A stretch of 64,000 nucleotides of DNA from Pyronema omphalodes (Eukaryota > Ascomycota > Pezizomycetes > Pezizales > Pyronemataceae). Shown here in pieces: positions 37,128-49,440 of this stretch; the first letter of the stretch is position 1; each line of letters starts with the position of its first letter. Where the stretch lies: contig JAJJXM010000011.1 of the NCBI GenBank assembly GCA_024516155.1, positions 62,001 through 126,000 on the forward strand. Reading direction: 5' to 3'. The notes below the pieces were generated by a model, which saw nothing but the letters and a program-made list of their open reading frames with translations, did no database searches and was not told where the DNA came from. The translations under genes were made by a program, and so were the position numbers.

Positions 37128-38847
37128 ATGTCTTACGCTCACATCGGCGCACCGACCCCATTCAACGGGACAAACCCATGGACAGGAGGAGATTCAAGTG
37201 AGTTGGGATCTACAGCTCAGAGTGGGCAATTATAGAGTTGCATTCTGATGCCGGTGGCACTACAGGAACCGAAAACCTTAACCAATGGTTTACACATGGA
37301 GATGTTGGATTCATCATTGTCTGTTCGGCGATGGTGATGATTATGGTACCTGGACTTGGATTTCTATACTCAGGCTTGGCTCGACGAAAGTCGGCGCTTT
37401 CTCTCATTTGGGCATGTGTGGGATCATCTGCAGTTGTTACTTTCCAGTGGTATTTCTGGGGATACTCTTTATCGCTCTCTTCTTCTGCAACAAACGGATT
37501 TATTGGAAACCTTAAGCACTTTGCACTACAAAACACCTTGGGAGCTCCTTCACCTGGTTCACCATTGATTCCGGAGTTGTTGTACAGTTTTTACCAGCTT
37601 CAGTTTGCAGCTGTTACCGTTGCTATCGTTATGGGAGCTATTGCGGAACGCGGTAGACTTTTGCCTGCTATGGTTTTTGCTTTTGTTTGGACTACTCTCG
37701 TTTACTGTCCTCTTTGTTGCTGGGTCTGGAACGTTAACGGATGGGCCTTTAAGTGGGGAGTTCTCGACTATGCGGGTATGTGGAATTTGAGTAATAGCTT
37801 TGAACGGATACTAACGAATTAAAGGTGGTGGACCTGTCGAGATAGGATCCGGAGTTGCAGCTCTTGCCTACTCTTTGGTTCTCGGTAAGCGTCAGGAAAA
37901 GATGCTTCTTAACTTCCGTCCTCACAACGTTTCTTTGATTACTCTCGGATCTGTCCTTCTCTGGTTCGGCTGGATTGGATTCAACGGAGGATCTGCATTC
38001 GGTTCTAACCTTCGTGCCATCATCGCCTGCTGGAACACCAACCTTGCTGCCATCTCCTCCGCATTTACCTGGGTGTTGCTCGATTACCGTCTTGCCAAAA
38101 AGTGGTCTATGGTTGGTTTGTGTTCCGGTTTGATTTCCGGACTTGTTGCGGCTACTCCCGCCTCTGGATTCATTCCTCCTCACGCCTCCGTATTGCTTGG
38201 TGTCACCGCCGGATTTGTATGCAACTACGCTACCAAGATCAAATACCTTATCCACATTGATGATACCATGGATGTGTTCGCCGAGCACGGAGTTGCAGGA
38301 ATGGTCGGACTTGTTTTCAACGGATTCTTTGGCGCGGATTTCATTATCGGCCTAGATGGTGTTAACAACGGTATCACCGGTGGATGGTTAAACCACAACT
38401 GGAAACAGCTATACATCCAGATCTGTTATATCCTTGCAGTTATTGCTTACACTTTCACTGTCACTCTCTTGATCTGCTTCGCTATCAATGCTATTCCCGG
38501 TCTTCAGCTTCGTGCTACTGAACAGGCTGAGCTACTTGGAATGGATGATGATCAGCTTGGAGAGTTTGCCTACGATTACGTCGAGGTTAGACGTGATTAC
38601 CTTGCCTGGACTCCGGCGAAGGAGTACCACAACCAGATCAACCCTCTTACTGGTAAGCATACTTCTTTAAAATTAATGATGTGAGCTTGATGCTAATGAA
38701 AATACAGCTGGGGATCGCCACGGCATTGCTGCCCACAGCGAAATGATCGAAGGATCCACAATACACTACGGCACCGGCTCTTCCTTGAACGGAGGCGGAT
38801 CATCCGCATCACAGGCGCAAGTCGAGATCAACGAGAAGAAGGATTAA
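37128..38847 (+). CDS. Ammonium transporter, Mep/AMT family (515 aa)
   Basis: Exons 37128..37197, 37266..37775, 37825..38652, 38708..38847 (1548 nt). Intron 2 has a TACTAAC branch point. For intron 1, an acceptor at 37235 also keeps frame but would leave only 38 nt, so I prefer 37265, preceded by CTGAT. About 11 membrane segments. The family signature DYAGGGPVEIGSG is present. At the first position of the twin-His pore motif there is Glu (about residue 199), while the second His is kept (about residue 348, HGVAG). This Glu/His arrangement is known from yeast Mep1/Mep3; Mep2 sensors keep both His. Likely role: uptake of ammonium across the plasma membrane under nitrogen limitation. The hydrophilic tail (GGGSSASQAQ...) faces the cytoplasm. 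Confidence 0.94.
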
Positions 38848-39836
38848 CGATTCGATGTCAAATCAATCATCAATCATCACTGAAATAAGTTGAATGATAT
38901 GATTACATACGGAATCCTCAGCTTCAAAGTACATCTACATATTTAACGACTTTCCTTTTGGGGTTCTTTCATCCGGGTGCAAAATTTGGTTTTTATGTTG
39001 TTTTTATGTCTGGGTTTCCTTGTTTTTAGGTGTTTGTTTTCTTTTCCCGTTTTCGTTTATTTGCTCTTAATTTTTCTGAACTTTTTTTTCGATGGGATGA
39101 CTATGTTGCAGGCGATCCAACTTCTTAGATGCTGGTTTTCATTTGTGGGCTTTTACTAGGGTTGCATTTTTTGTTTTTTCTTTCTTTCTATTGTCTTTTT
39201 TCTTTCATGGTTGCTGGGAGCGTTGAGAATTATCTATGTAGCTTTTTGAAGATGATTATGAAGATGAACGAGGAGAAAGAAGGGTATAAGGGGTTAAATT
39301 CGAGAGTATTATGAGGAGCAAAGGGTGTTGATAAAGTACATAGTAGTTTTGGAAATATAAAGATACCCAATTTCAAACTTTAACCAGGCAGCGCTCCTCT
39401 TATTTTTGCGCTGCCTGCACTCACTGACTTTTGGATCACGAAATCACGGGTTACGGGTTGCTCGCGTGAGGGCTCGGCAAAGCCTGGCAAAGCTTGGAAA
39501 AACTTAGCATAGCAAAGCATTGCAATTCCAGGAGATGGACATACATACGTGGGCATGGAGGAAAAAGATATTGAAGATATGGAGATACGAAAAAAAAAGA
39601 TCACTAATCACTAATCAAAAATTTTAGTTCAAACAAGGACAAGCGAATACCCCCCCTTCTCTCCCCGGGAGCCCGTGCGGTAGCGTCATGGATACGGAAT
39701 TATCGGCATTTTTTTCAGCAACATATAGAATGAAGCATAATCTCCGGAGTTATGTTCTACGTATCGGCGACTTTTTATCATTATCATGGTTTTTAATTCC
39801 TACACCGCCTTGGAAAGCCCCCTCCCCCCTTGGAAA

Positions 39837-39859
39837 GCCCCTCCTTGGAAAGGAGGGGC
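39837..39859. other. Perfect 10-bp GC-rich hairpin
   Basis: GCCCCTCCTT pairs with AAGGAGGGGC around a GGA loop. It sits in three imperfect CTTGGAAAGCCCC-type repeats from about 39809. No neighbouring gene end explains it. Confidence 0.6.
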
Positions 39860-40303
39860 AAGGGGAGTTTATCGACTGACAAGTATCGGTTTGTTGATAT
39901 TTTTTATTATGAGAGATGATAAATGCATATTGCTGATATGGTTGATAACTATAGGGTTAACAAAAAGAAAAGGAAGGTTCGAATCATCAACGCGACTTCT
40001 GTATGCAGTAGCTGCAGCGTGCGTCTATGTACGGTAGATATGGTTGATATGGTAGATACCCGCGTACGTTAGCGTACCGTCGATATCTATGCCATACATA
40101 TGAGGGCCGTCGCCCTGGTTATCGGGTGAAGGAATTATGTAAAAAGCCAAGTTTTTGTGTTGTTTTTTTATTCAGCATATCTGATCTGATTTTGGATAAG
40201 CCTTAAGTTAAGTTAAACTCAATGCAACTCAATGCAAAGACCGGAAAAAATAAAATAAAAAATATGGTAAATAAAAAGGTGCAGGAATGGGTAATAAAAT
40301 ATC

Positions 40304-40332
40304 GGGATAGGGATAGGGATAGGGATAGGGAT
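40304..40332 (+). repeat. GGGATA microsatellite, about 5 units
   Basis: Four perfect GGGATA hexamers plus a partial fifth. Resembles a telomere-like G-rich repeat but is short and internal. Confidence 0.75.
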
Positions 40333-43274
40333 GGATTCTCAAATTCCTTAAATTTGTGAATTCTTGAATCTTCATTATGTGTTCTGCTGCTGCTGCTGAT
40401 GGTAAGGATTTTGTTGTGATTTGATGCATTTCAGCTGGGTTCGGAGGAGGATGCTGGCGTTGCGTTGCGTTGCGTTATCGCGTGAGCTGGTCGCCGACCA
40501 TACAAGATCCCGAGACTTTTTTTTTCATCAACACCTTGTTCGTGCATTCCGGTTCCGGGCCGCGGAGAATGAATGACTAGGGGGGGGGGAAACTGCTGAG
40601 GATTATTAAGTCACGTGAGGACTCGAAGAAAGTTAGTAGGTTGCAATTGGAAATTATATATATCCAGTCTTGATGAAAAGTAAAGGATGAGCGCATAATT
40701 TTTCTTTTTCCTTCCCTTTTTTGTTCCTTTTTCTTCATCGATAGCCTGGTTGGCCTAGCTAAGTGAAAGAGGTACCGTCGTATCTTGAACATGCGAGATA
40801 GAAAGAATTACTCTAAATTCGATATGTGAAGAAATAGACAAAAAAGAGAGATAACCGAAAACGCAACGAAGATTCTATGCAGCTTCTTGATGGATCAAAG
40901 TTCCAGATTTGGACCAAAATGCAGACGCGTTATGGTAGGTGGTGTTGTTGTTATTGTTGTTGGTGTATGGTGACCATATAAGCTTTACTTTTGAACCGCG
41001 GATGAACGCGACGCCGACACCACGCCATGGAGTGGACGGGGCGAGACTAGTCGCCGCCGCCCCCGCCGTCGCCGCTGTGTCTATGTAGAGGCACCATACA
41101 TATGTATGCCATATATGCATGGTAACAGCCGTAAACAGCGGTCATGAGCTTGTACTCGACTAGATTAGATTAGCTTAGCTTAACCTGGCTCCGTGACGCG
41201 CCATGGTAGAAGGTACATAAGTTAACACTATATCTCAATTAGATTACATACCAACCTCGTGAGAATTTTAGTGATAATGGAATGTTAGGTGCCGATATAT
41301 CCAAAATATCACCCCATTTAAAGAGAGTTCATCGAAAATTGGTTAAAGGGAATTGGGGATGAGATGGGGGAAGGAAGGGGGATGGGGACAAGCTTTTTTT
41401 GATGTATCGCTGATTAGGATGGGGATGAAGATACGGAGCTTAAGGCTATGATGTGACTATGTTGATGTATGTAAAGCATATGTAATCTGGAGTCTGTAAT
41501 CGCTTCCCCTGCCTAAGGTTAAGGCCAAGGATAAAGGAAAATCTTTGTGAGCCGAAAGAAGTTGCTTGACATCCATATCTATGTACGGTGTGCCGTTAAT
41601 GAAGAATCTAGATGAGGGGTCTGGATTTTGCGTTACGAAGCTTCCATTGACTTCATTCGAAGGTAGCTTACTCATCGTTATTCGCTACTCCGCCGGTTGT
41701 GCTACATTTTGTATTGCGAGGTGTCTATTATCAATGCATGTACACTGTAGACATCTCCTTTTTACATCAACAAAATGCCGAAAGTCCGTGAAGTCTCGAA
41801 TAATCAGCGCCTAGAAAGGTCCATATATGCACTGCAATCCACAATCCGAGCCGGGATGGGATCTGAAAGACGAAGCGTTACATACATACGTTATTCTTTA
41901 GGCCACCGTAAGTGACATATGCATTGAACGGCTACCTATGCATCTTTTGAACCATTATCAGTATAGTGAGCAAGTATTAAATTACCACCTACATACTGTG
42001 CATGAATTGCCGAAGGTCCGCATGCATCAGTTATTAATGATAATCAGATAAACGAAGTGCATATAGATAGATTCGCGAAGTATATGGTGGCATATCCTGG
42101 AGTATGTACCTATGTACCTACATATGGTACCTATGTTCGGAGTTAAATCTTGCATCATGAACCCGGAATCGAATCGGAATCGGAATCCTGCATTGTGAAT
42201 CTGTACCTGCATTAACAAAACGTGACAGCGGACAGCATCATCTCCGGGATATGTATGTAGTTTATCCATCATTGCCGCCCTTGCTAACATTAATACGTAC
42301 TTACACATAAAAGTATTCGGGTCCACGTGCGTATATACATACAACTATTACCACCCCGTGCTGTAGATCCTACACGAAATGATTTTTTGTTTACATACCG
42401 TGAGAACAAAAACCAGTCCTAAGAATTCCTGGCCATCACTAATCACCTCACCCCCAGCCCAGCCCAGTCCAGTGAAGCGACAGCCTCATTTCCGTCCGCA
42501 GTCATTGATCATCACTTGGAGCTCTTAATCATAAAGAAACGTTTAAAACTACTGATATTTTCCGAGCCTGTGAATATCCTCGTTCCTATTCCACCCGAAT
42601 ATCAGAGCCTTTCATGAACTAACTATCTAAGTAATGTGGAATCCATCTAGATACAGCACTGATAAACTGTAGATCGCTGTGATCATCGTATATATATCCC
42701 CACGTGCTCAATATCTTGGCATTACGTAAATTGAGTTTCGATTTACAAACTAACCAAAGCCCTGGGGAATTATGTATGTACTTATGCCAAGTTAGATACT
42801 AGAGACAAAGGTACCAACCAGCGTCTGTCGTCATTAAAAGATGCTCATATGTAGGCTACAGACTATGGTATGATGTGATAATAATATATCATGATAAATA
42901 CTACGTAGGAAAAATATTTTTAATGATGTCAGCGTTGTCTCTGTATGCTACCTTCGGGGATGTCTTGCTAGTTGAAGTGGAGGGGTGGATCGTGACGGCT
43001 GAAGTTTACAGCGAGCACAATGTTTCCTTACATACTAGTAATTACATTTGTACTCTAGATATTTACTGTTGTATGTATGTTTATGATTTTGTACTAACAC
43101 TTGTTAGCCAGCACAGCTTGGTTACGTTGCGATGGCAACGTTTGGTGCTGCGTTAGGGTTAATTGCAAATATATGGCTTGGCGTCGTGATACTTTCAGCC
43201 CTCCGTGCACCATATGTACGTTGCCGTAGGTAAGCTCATGCCCTATGATCCCCATATTTTCTAAGCAAGAACAG

Positions 43275-43629
43275 TTGCAGGGTGGGCATTTGGATATTGT
43301 GAATATGCTGTTGGTTTTTTGACGCCGATTTTCATGCCAGGTCAGCCATGCGATACAGGCTATTGCGGGAGGTGGACATTTATTGGCTGCTCAAAGCCCA
43401 GGCGGATGTTAATGCTGGGCTAGCTTATGAGGAGGTACTAACTGCATTGCAAACAGTTTTCGAATGTGGAGATTTGGATACGGTCCAGTCTTTACTTCAT
43501 GCCGGTGCTGATATCAATGATTTGTTCAACCATTATGCTTCAACTAGTTCACTCTGCCTCGCTGAAGACAATAATCATGTAGATGTAGCAAAACTGTTAC
43601 GCAAACATGGGACAAAAAAAGTAAAATAG
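43275..43629 (+). pseudogene. Broken ankyrin-repeat gene fragment
   Basis: Frames encode, in order, LQGGHLDIVNMLL then a stop, AIQAIAGGGHL then a frameshift, then an open stretch with ADVNAGLAYEEVLTALQ and continuing to DLDTVQSLLHAGADIND and a final degenerate ankyrin unit ending at a stop at 43629. These match the unit of the intact ankyrin gene at 1-2283 (LTALQAAAGGGHLDVVNRLL...ADVNAG). At least one stop and one frameshift interrupt it and no start region is visible. It is most simply a decayed paralog. Confidence 0.65.
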
Positions 43630-46380
43630 CTAGGGGAATAGGGCGCAATTGATGTCTAATCAGATAACTGGAGTGAGAATGTATCGGAGCACACAGTCAT
43701 ATTCTCGAATAATGGAAATATTTGGATGTACCTACATCCCTTGGATATTCATAGTAAAGGAAAAGGGAGTATGAGGTGAAAATATCAGGTAACATTATTC
43801 ATTCGGTCGGCGAGGCAAATATATCTTAGCCTAAATGTTTTTCAACTTCAAGATGAACGTGGCAACATGTCACTGTTTTCCATGGAGAAAACATTAAGCT
43901 TTGATGATTAAAAGAGATGGTGGATTGTGATTTAATTTATTTGATTTTCAGACGGTTTTCTTATTAGTTATGTGGTATGAGAACGGCTGGTATAAAACAT
44001 TGAAGATAAGCACAGTGGAAATTACCTGTCGGAAAAACGATACTATACGACGTTTTTTCATTACGGGGTTAAGTAGACATGTCATATACCAAATATTCTG
44101 TAATAAGTATCATGAGTACATATGTACAGATGTACAGAGTTAATCAGGTTCTACGTCTATGTCATTTATGAGACAGGAACTGAGTACGTTCGGGACTTGT
44201 CATATACAATCACTCGCACTGATTCTGAAAAAATGGGGGGGGGGGGAGGTAAAATAGCTAATTTCTTGTTTGTCTACCCAGGTACACCACGACTACTTTA
44301 TACGTTAGCTCTCCGCGTATTTTTATCTTCAGACTTTACCAATAACAATCTGCCATTTACTCTACCCCTCGGTTCCGCAGCATTGTTGGTCCTCATTTCC
44401 GCCATTTCACTTTCAATGTCCTCTGGTCTCGTGCTCGCTGCTTTCCCTTCGAACAATCCCTTCTTCAATAAACCTCACGCCATTTTCATCACATTATTTG
44501 ACTGCATCTTCCTAGCAATCCCCTTCATATCCTGTTTTATCTGTCTTCCATGTGCTATAAGAACTCTATCCGCTTTAGTCTTCGTATAGCCCTTCTTCTG
44601 CAGCATTATCCAAACATACGAGTCCCTTCGTCTGAAAATTCAAGCCATTTAACCCATTCTTAGAAACCTTCCTGGCCACTGCCTTTTCCTCTCAAATCCT
44701 AGCTAAGTCGTTTCGGGCCTGGCACAAATCTCATTGTCATGCTTTACAGTTTTTCAACTCTCCCAGCCTGCATCCTGAAGGTTTGAATATGACATTCGTC
44801 TTTCTCCTCATTTAAAACTTCGTCAAAGTCTGACTACGATTTGTCCACATTGGTATGCAAATAATAGAATTTGCTACTATTCAACAACCTACAAACCGCC
44901 TCGCTGCTCTAGGTTTGTGCATTTCCAACAGCTCTTTTTAACTCTCTTTCTCGTCACCTCAGTATTCACAAGTATAGATCCACCGGAACGTTCAATATGT
45001 ACAGTACCTCCATGTATTGTTGAATACCGTAACGTTAGTGGTGTTCATTGAAGTTGACGGCGACGTTGTCAATGATTCAACATTCAAGTCACAGGATACC
45101 AAATATGTTGCCAAAGTAAGACAACGTGAAGCAGATCATAACAGTCTCATAAGCCTTTCTTGATCATGAGATACCTCGTCAGGAAGAGTAAGCACAAAGT
45201 GTCACCTCTCGGCAAAAAAAAAAAAACTTCCTCAACTCCTTGATGACCGAGTCAGATCCATAGCCACCACTGTAATGAATGTGGATATCTCAAATCCAGA
45301 CATTTAGATGCCATTTGATGGATCTTGGCATACGAAGACTAGGAAATTGTATCGGTTTGATAAAGTTCCGAGTGTTGGCATCATGACGAGTGATGTTTCA
45401 TGGTGACATGCCGAAAATAAGCCTATGTAATCAAGGATAGCAAGGCACATGATCCATACATATAACTTCATCTGTGGATATGCAACGGATATACATAGCG
45501 GTCTTATTGTTCGAACAATTGCACTTCGATCAGCGGCGTTGATGCAGTTTGAACGATCGAAGCGTGGTGACGCTAAAAAAAGTGCACTTTATGCCACTGG
45601 GGAGTCCAGGGGCGGCTGCAGTTGGAATCGAACTTTAGTGTTCAATTTTGATGGGTCTTTGGAGAAATTAAAATTTATGGAAGGTCTTGTAGCTTACCAA
45701 CACGAACATATTCTACTTACCTCTGTATCTGTTATTTCGTATTCAGAGAATAATGAAGGCCGGTGAGGAAAACGCCAACTGTAAGTTGACATAACGGGTA
45801 TATCTACGTTTTTACCACGTAATCTTCTCAACTTCAGTCACTACACTTTTAATTAATCCTGGCGGTCCGATACATGAGCTGTGGAATAACATTCAGTATC
45901 GCTCGGTATATATCGCTAGAATTGCGCGGGAGAAGTAAGTATTAGCTCACGTTCAATAAAATTCACCAGTCCTGAAGCAGGGGTCTACCCGATACATGAT
46001 AGCAGCTGTTGATTTCTCGTCTCTCAGATCTTAGATCTGAGTCGATCATATTATTCCTCGTTAAGCTACCCAGTCGAAACCACGATACTGAAAAAAGAAA
46101 TACAAAACAAAAAGCCAACGGTAATCTCTGGCGTTCGCCGCATGAAGACTATCCAGCACCATCGATCAATTTATATATTCAATAACTAAGACAAGAAATT
46201 ACAGCACCCTCACAATCCTCCATATCTAACCATCCCGCGCCAATACAGAGCCTATCCGACAGTCGTAATTGAAATCAATCCTCAGCATGTCAAACACGGC
46301 ACAGGTTTTATTCATTGTTCCGATTGGCCGAGAAGACGCCAAACACTTGATAAACTACATAGCCGGGCAGTAGGTGCCGT
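43630..46380. other. Gene-poor region
   Basis: No firmly supported gene. Frames of 155 codons (44122-44589) and 105 codons (45449-45766) lack features. A 12-base G run is at 44235-44246. Confidence 0.45.
45750..45937 (+). other. Possible short spliced frame (about 42 codons)
   Basis: An ATG near 45750 reads MKAGEENAN, meets a GTAAGT donor, and after a CTTCAG acceptor continues in phase as FTTLLINPGGPIHELWNNIQ then YRSVYIARIAREK and a stop. The splice frame is consistent, but the product is tiny and unrecognised. It may be a gene remnant or chance. Confidence 0.2.
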
Positions 46381-46653
46381 TTACAGGCTACCAGTGTCTT
46401 TGCATCGAGGACAAACACAGAGAGAGCAGTTGTTGCATTTCCAGGTGAAGAGATCGGCAACTTTTTGACAGATATTGCAGCGAGTACCGCCGCCTTGGGA
46501 TTTGACGAAAGCTCCGTGGGTGCATTCAGGCATCGTAACAGAAGGTGGGATTTCGTGAGAGAGGGAGTTGAAAATTGAAGTTAAGCTGGAAATGGAGACC
46601 GTGTGGTGCCTCTGGAAGTTGTCAAGAACGAAGGATGATTGGTATGTCGACAA
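46381..46653 (-). CDS. Tiny Cys-rich zinc-binding-type protein (90 or 50 aa)
   Basis: The frame opens at 46653, but a second ATG (residue 41, at 46533) begins MPECTHGAF and all recognisable sequence follows it. The Cys pattern is C-X2-H, then CNIC, KCNNC and CVCPRC, a compact double zinc-ribbon/treble-clef-like arrangement. Single small zinc proteins like this are frequent in ascomycetes, with unknown roles. The start is uncertain: the first 40 residues are Ser-rich and may be leader sequence. Confidence 0.5.
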   Translation of the reverse strand: MSTYQSSFVLDNFQRHHTVSISSLTSIFNSLSHEIPPSVTMPECTHGAFVKSQGGGTRCNICQKVADLFTWKCNNCSLCVCPRCKDTGSL

Positions 46654-47948
46654 AGTACAATTGATAAAGCTCTGAATATGGGAAGCTTGACGTTTAAAAG
46701 AGGAGGTAAAGTTAAATCTTGATGATGGGTTTCAAAACGCTGCAGTCTGGAGCTTCTTTTATACTCAAAATTCCGCTAGCAATCTTGTTGAATTTTCATT
46801 TCATCGAGAGCTGTTTCCAACAGACTATCGCTATAACGCCACGTTCTACTGATTTTAACGACGTAACCTATCGTTCAGGATCAGCGACGTTGTAAAGTTG
46901 AATGGCGCGCTTCATGAAGATGAAGCTTCTGAGACACCCTAACATCCTTGCAGACCACAGAAAAAGAATAAGGATTCTTGTTGACTATGCTGAATGATTG
47001 ATTGATATCCGGATTATCTGAGGGCATCAGCGGCTTTCGACAGATGAGACAGCGATGTGCCCAAGATTGATATTTGAGAAGCATCGATCATATAAATAAT
47101 CCAACCACACTAGTTGCCGACGGCATGTGTCTAATGGATATCGCGCACTTGGAATCTCATGGTTCTGGTGGAATTAGCGGTCACAATGGAGTCTAACGCG
47201 GTCAATATATTGACAGTGGGTGACTGTTAGAAACCACACTAGTCACATTTATCTATTGAATAATATGAAGCAGCCGTAAAACCGCAGAGTCCAGGTCGGC
47301 GTCTCTTTCCGCCTGAGATGGTTCCATCCCAAACCAACCTATGAAGTTTTAGTCTCAATTAGATTAATTTTTGGTTTGTGCAATCGTGCCTGAACAATGC
47401 ACGACCTAAGCTTCCAGCTCCGATTCCATGTTTGCTCATAGGTCATCAATTGCAGGTTTACCAACCCAGGTTTCCGTATCTATCGGGTTCAGTAGTTTCA
47501 AACTGATTGTTAGAGATCTTCGGATTTGGCTTTTCTTGGGTTTAGATAACGGGGCATACAGCTATTCTCTGATGATGTAAACAGTGGCTGGGTACCAGGG
47601 GCAAATTGGAAAGTTGACAAAAAGTGACGTGACTGTTTCTTATTTCATCTCGTCGGGTCAACACTATGGGCTCTTGAGTCATTAATGAGTAAGCTATGTT
47701 AATTTATTAGCCGGGAGCTATGTCAAAGATTGTAGATCCACAGCGGGACAGCTGTCATACATGCGTGTCGATCATAGTAAGGTCTACATCTTTTAACAAA
47801 TGAAACGCCACAAGAACCGCTAGAGCTGCAAATGCGGGTATATTCTTGGTCTAAAAGAACTTCAATCTGTTAAATGAATACTGGCACATAAATTAACGCA
47901 TGATTTTTGCGGTAACCAGTGGATTATAACTAAAAACTGTAATTGGGT
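46654..47948. other. Intergenic spacer
   Basis: A 67-codon minus frame at 46881-47084 with a lone CLIC pair could be a degraded zinc protein; too little to call. Nothing else seen. Confidence 0.4.
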
Positions 47949-47953
47949 GGGTT
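47949..47953. repeat. Target-site duplication GGGTT, left
   Basis: Matches 49436-49440 across copy 1. Confidence 0.8.
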
Positions 47954-49435
47954 TACGGCAATGCATTTGTACATGGAGGGCCAAAAGAATTTTGCCACAA
48001 AACCAACACTCCATGCACGTCGCATGCACAACATCCAACAAGTGCACTTTCCACTACCCATGACCTACAAGCCACAAACACCGCTGACTAAACCACAAGC
48101 TGTGGCGCTCCATAAAATCGGAAGCGCGCAGAAAGTACATTTGTTATCTAAATGGCACAGAATATTGTTAAGCGCAAATAAAACAATGGTCAAACCGATG
48201 ACATCGATATTTTAAAGCGCACATAGCACAGTAGTTAGAAAAAATGAATAGAAAGGCAGTAATGCCACGGAAATTTTTGTATAACAGCGCGTATAAAAGT
48301 AAATAATGGTCAGTAAAATGTAGAGATTCTCTTGGGATCGGGGCTCAGAGTAAGATATTAGAGAATTAGAGGTATTACTGTTTTTACCACTGGCAGAGAA
48401 GAAATCAAGACCGTACTGTTGTGAATATGACTTAAAACAAACAATAAAGTCACCATCAGTATGGTTCTTGCTTTCATTTTTTCTTTATTTTGTCTTTTCT
48501 CCACAGATTATTGCTTATTATGTCCGTGAAGATTTCTTTAGCTCCTTTAATAGGTTAATCTTGATATGTATGTCACAAAACTTTCAAAAACACATCACAC
48601 ATATAGAATTAGCATTACTCTCACGTCCAAAAGAATCACATAAAGCATTCTGGATAAAAAAAACCCCTAAATGTGAAACCTAAAAAAAAGGTTATGATGC
48701 CACGGAGAAAAAAATGATTTCACCGTCAATCAAATTAAAACGCCTCGCATTTCCCTTCCTTCGATCGCCACTAAATCATTCCACTATGTATATACAGTGA
48801 AGAAAGAAAGCATTTAATATACATCAACCAGCCGCTTCTCAAGGCAATCAACCGTAACATCATTCCGTTGCTAAAAAGAACAGTCTGTTGTTTCTATGAA
48901 GTTTCAATAAGTGCTGTGGTGTTTCTGTGGGGAAAAAACTACGACAGCTCAGAATATCAGCAAGAAAATCCTTTTTCCACTCCATTTATCTACTATTCTT
49001 AGGGCTGTAATGTAAAATCTCATCCTGCATCATTCCATTTGTATTCATTCATCGTACAGACTGCTTTATCTGCGCTCATGGAATATTCTGTTCGATCTAA
49101 ATCACCACTATCTCAACAGCCACTGCAGAACCGTCCATCAATTTTTTTTTTAATAAAAACTGTGTTATTTGCGCTTTATAGTCTTGATGTCTTTTACTTA
49201 ATAATTGTTTGATTTACGCTTAAGAATATTTTGTGTCATTTGGATTACCACTATATGTAATGCGCGTTTCCGTGGTTTGGTCAGCGGTGTGGTATGGTTG
49301 GGACAACGGTGTCTGTGGCTGGTGGGTGGTAGTGCGCGAAAGTGCACTTGTTGGATGTTGTGCATGCGACATACATCTGGTGTTGGTTCGGTGGCAAAAT
49401 TCTTTTGGCCCTCCATGTACAAATGCATTGCCGTA
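47954..49435 (+). mobile_element. Non-autonomous inverted-repeat transposon, copy 1 (1482 bp)
   Basis: Ends are a perfect 45-bp inverted repeat starting TACGGCAATGCATTTGTAC. Similarity between arms continues with gaps and changes for about 250 bp. The flanks carry a 5-bp duplication GGGTT (47949-47953, 49436-49440). Subterminal repeats close to AAGCGCAAATAAAACA occur about five times, inverted between the two ends, as expected for transposase-binding sites. No transposase is encoded. I define this copy as forward; copies 2 and 3 are inverted. A 5-bp duplication is reported for Transib among eukaryotic cut-and-paste groups, but without a transposase the superfamily is open. Confidence 0.9.
48358..48477 (-). 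CDS. 39-codon frame inside transposon copy 1
   Basis: Starts after an A-rich leader (AAAAAATGAAAG), encodes MKARTILMVTLLFVLSHIHN then a short hydrophobic tail, and stops at TAA. A basic start followed by a hydrophobic core looks like a signal peptide. The same frame is intact in copies 2 and 3. It may be a real micropeptide or just conserved by recent copying. Confidence 0.3.
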   Translation of the reverse strand: MKARTILMVTLLFVLSHIHNSTVLISSLPVVKTVIPLIL

Positions 49436-49440
49436 GGGTT
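49436..49440. repeat. Target-site duplication GGGTT, right
   Basis: Matches 47949-47953. Confidence 0.8.

Larger units (their letters stand above)
38848..43274. other. 4.4-kb gene-poor region
   Basis: No supported gene. Contains T-rich tracts (38970-39200), a GC-rich hairpin at 39837-39859, a GGGATA hexamer array near 40304 and short CTG and GCGTT repeats (40385-40475). Confidence 0.5.

Noticed and set aside
40304..40332. Internal telomere interpretation of the GGGATA repeat
   Set aside because: Only about five units, and GGGATA is not the usual fungal TTAGGG; more simply a microsatellite.
44122..44589. 155-codon plus-strand frame with two hydrophobic stretches
   Set aside because: Begins in ordinary spacer and crosses a 12-base G run; no conserved feature.
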